A DNA stretch of 5,421 bases from Bacillota bacterium (GTDB lineage: Bacteria > Bacillota > Dethiobacteria > DTU022): assembly GCA_012510325.1 (NCBI GenBank), contig JAAZIG010000008.1:1-5421 (forward strand). The letters run 5' to 3'. The notes below the pieces were generated by a model. It was not told the DNA's origin. It did not search any database and worked only from the letters and a program-made list of their open reading frames with translations. Both the position numbers and the translations under genes were made by a program. Below, piece by piece: positions 5,086-5,421 of the stretch (position 1 is the stretch's first letter; each line of letters opens with the position of its first letter).

Positions 5086-5421
5086 CTAGGGGCTATCCCT
5101 GAAGATAACAACGCCATCGATGAGCTCCCCCAAAGCGCGGCCCTGGTGGATAAGAAGATCCAGGTTGACGATGATTTCACAAACCGCCAGCAGTATATCG
5201 AACCCCTCGATCTCCTTAAAGTAGGTCAGAGCCAGCTCGTAAGCATTTCTAGGACCGGCGGTCTTAAGCAAGATGGAGATCTCCTCCAGGCGCTGCTCAT
5301 AGAAAAGAATGCGGGCGGCGATCAGTGCATCAGGGTTGCAGATCCATAAACCGTGCCCGGGATACACCAACCTGAGTTTAAGATTTAAAAGCCGGCGCAA
5401 ACTGTCAAGCATCTGCTCCAG
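5086..5421 (-). CDS. MBL-fold metallohydrolase, C-terminal part (5' end outside the window)
   Basis: The last 111 residues of a protein that continues past the right edge; the frame is open to base 5421, so the ATG at 5412 is probably internal. The segment LRLVYPGHG carries the late metal-binding His motif of metallo-beta-lactamase-fold hydrolases. It is followed by a helical C-terminal region (Y-EQRLEEISILLK, NAYELALTYF, then NLDLLIHQGRALGELIDGV). This resembles the winged-helix-like tail of LACTB2-type and related MBL hydrolases, where HR..R..IL and HLD.L...G are typical; here the usual HR is EQR. The catalytic HXHXDH motif would lie outside the window. The substrate cannot be inferred. The gene runs in the same direction as the regulator operon, but the 297-base gap with its own promoter suggests separate transcription. 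Confidence 0.85.
   Translation of the reverse strand: MEQMLDSLRRLLNLKLRLVYPGHGLWICNPDALIAARILFYEQRLEEISILLKTAGPRNAYELALTYFKEIEGFDILLAVCEIIVNLDLLIHQGRALGELIDGVVIFRDSP

Noticed and set aside
5071..5349. Plus-strand reading frame antisense to the MBL-fold gene
   Set aside because: The minus frame carries the PGHG motif and a family-like C-terminal tail; the plus frame has nothing recognisable.

Overview
The window looks like a chromosomal segment of a GC-rich bacterium, most likely a Clostridia-type Firmicute. Reasons: strong AGGAGG-type ribosome binding sites, non-ATG starts, a Gram-positive-style repeated PepSY lipoprotein beside an OmpR-type two-component system, and rho-independent terminators. 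The taxonomic placement is an inference. No mobile element, CRISPR array, tRNA or rRNA was seen.

Layout. Bases 1-118 are a leader for rmuC. At the extreme left edge there is also a minus-strand Shine-Dalgarno-like sequence that could belong to a divergent gene outside the window. Bases 119-1615 (+) encode an RmuC-family protein, followed by a hairpin terminator at 1661-1692. Everything else is on the minus strand. Read in the direction of transcription, it runs: the C-terminal part of an MBL-fold metallohydrolase (5421-5086, entering from the right edge); a 297-base gap holding the two-component promoter; an OmpR-family response regulator (4788-4114); its sensor histidine kinase (4108-2765); a strong terminator (2744-2709); then a separately promoted lipoprotein with three PepSY domains (2634-1720) that converges on rmuC.

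How the genes work together. The regulator and kinase form a two-gene operon, and the PepSY lipoprotein is a separate unit beyond the terminator. The most interesting observation is regulatory. Upstream of the lipoprotein gene is a perfect direct repeat, TTCTAAT-N4-TTCTAAT (11-bp period), 10 bases before an extended -10 (TGC-TAAGAT). Upstream of the regulator gene is a degenerate copy with the same geometry, CTCTAAT-N4-CTTTAAT (11-bp period), 11 bases before an extended -10 (TGC-TATAAT). Neither promoter has a recognisable -35. This is the arrangement used by PhoB/OmpR-type activators. It suggests that the regulator activates its own operon and the neighbouring lipoprotein gene, giving a closed envelope-sensing circuit of sensor, regulator and PepSY lipoprotein. 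The signal is unknown.

Two starts differ from the first ATG. The regulator most likely starts at GTG 4788, because the ATG at 4809 abuts the -10 box. The kinase most likely starts at a non-ATG codon (CTG 4108), because the first ATG would cut into its first membrane segment.
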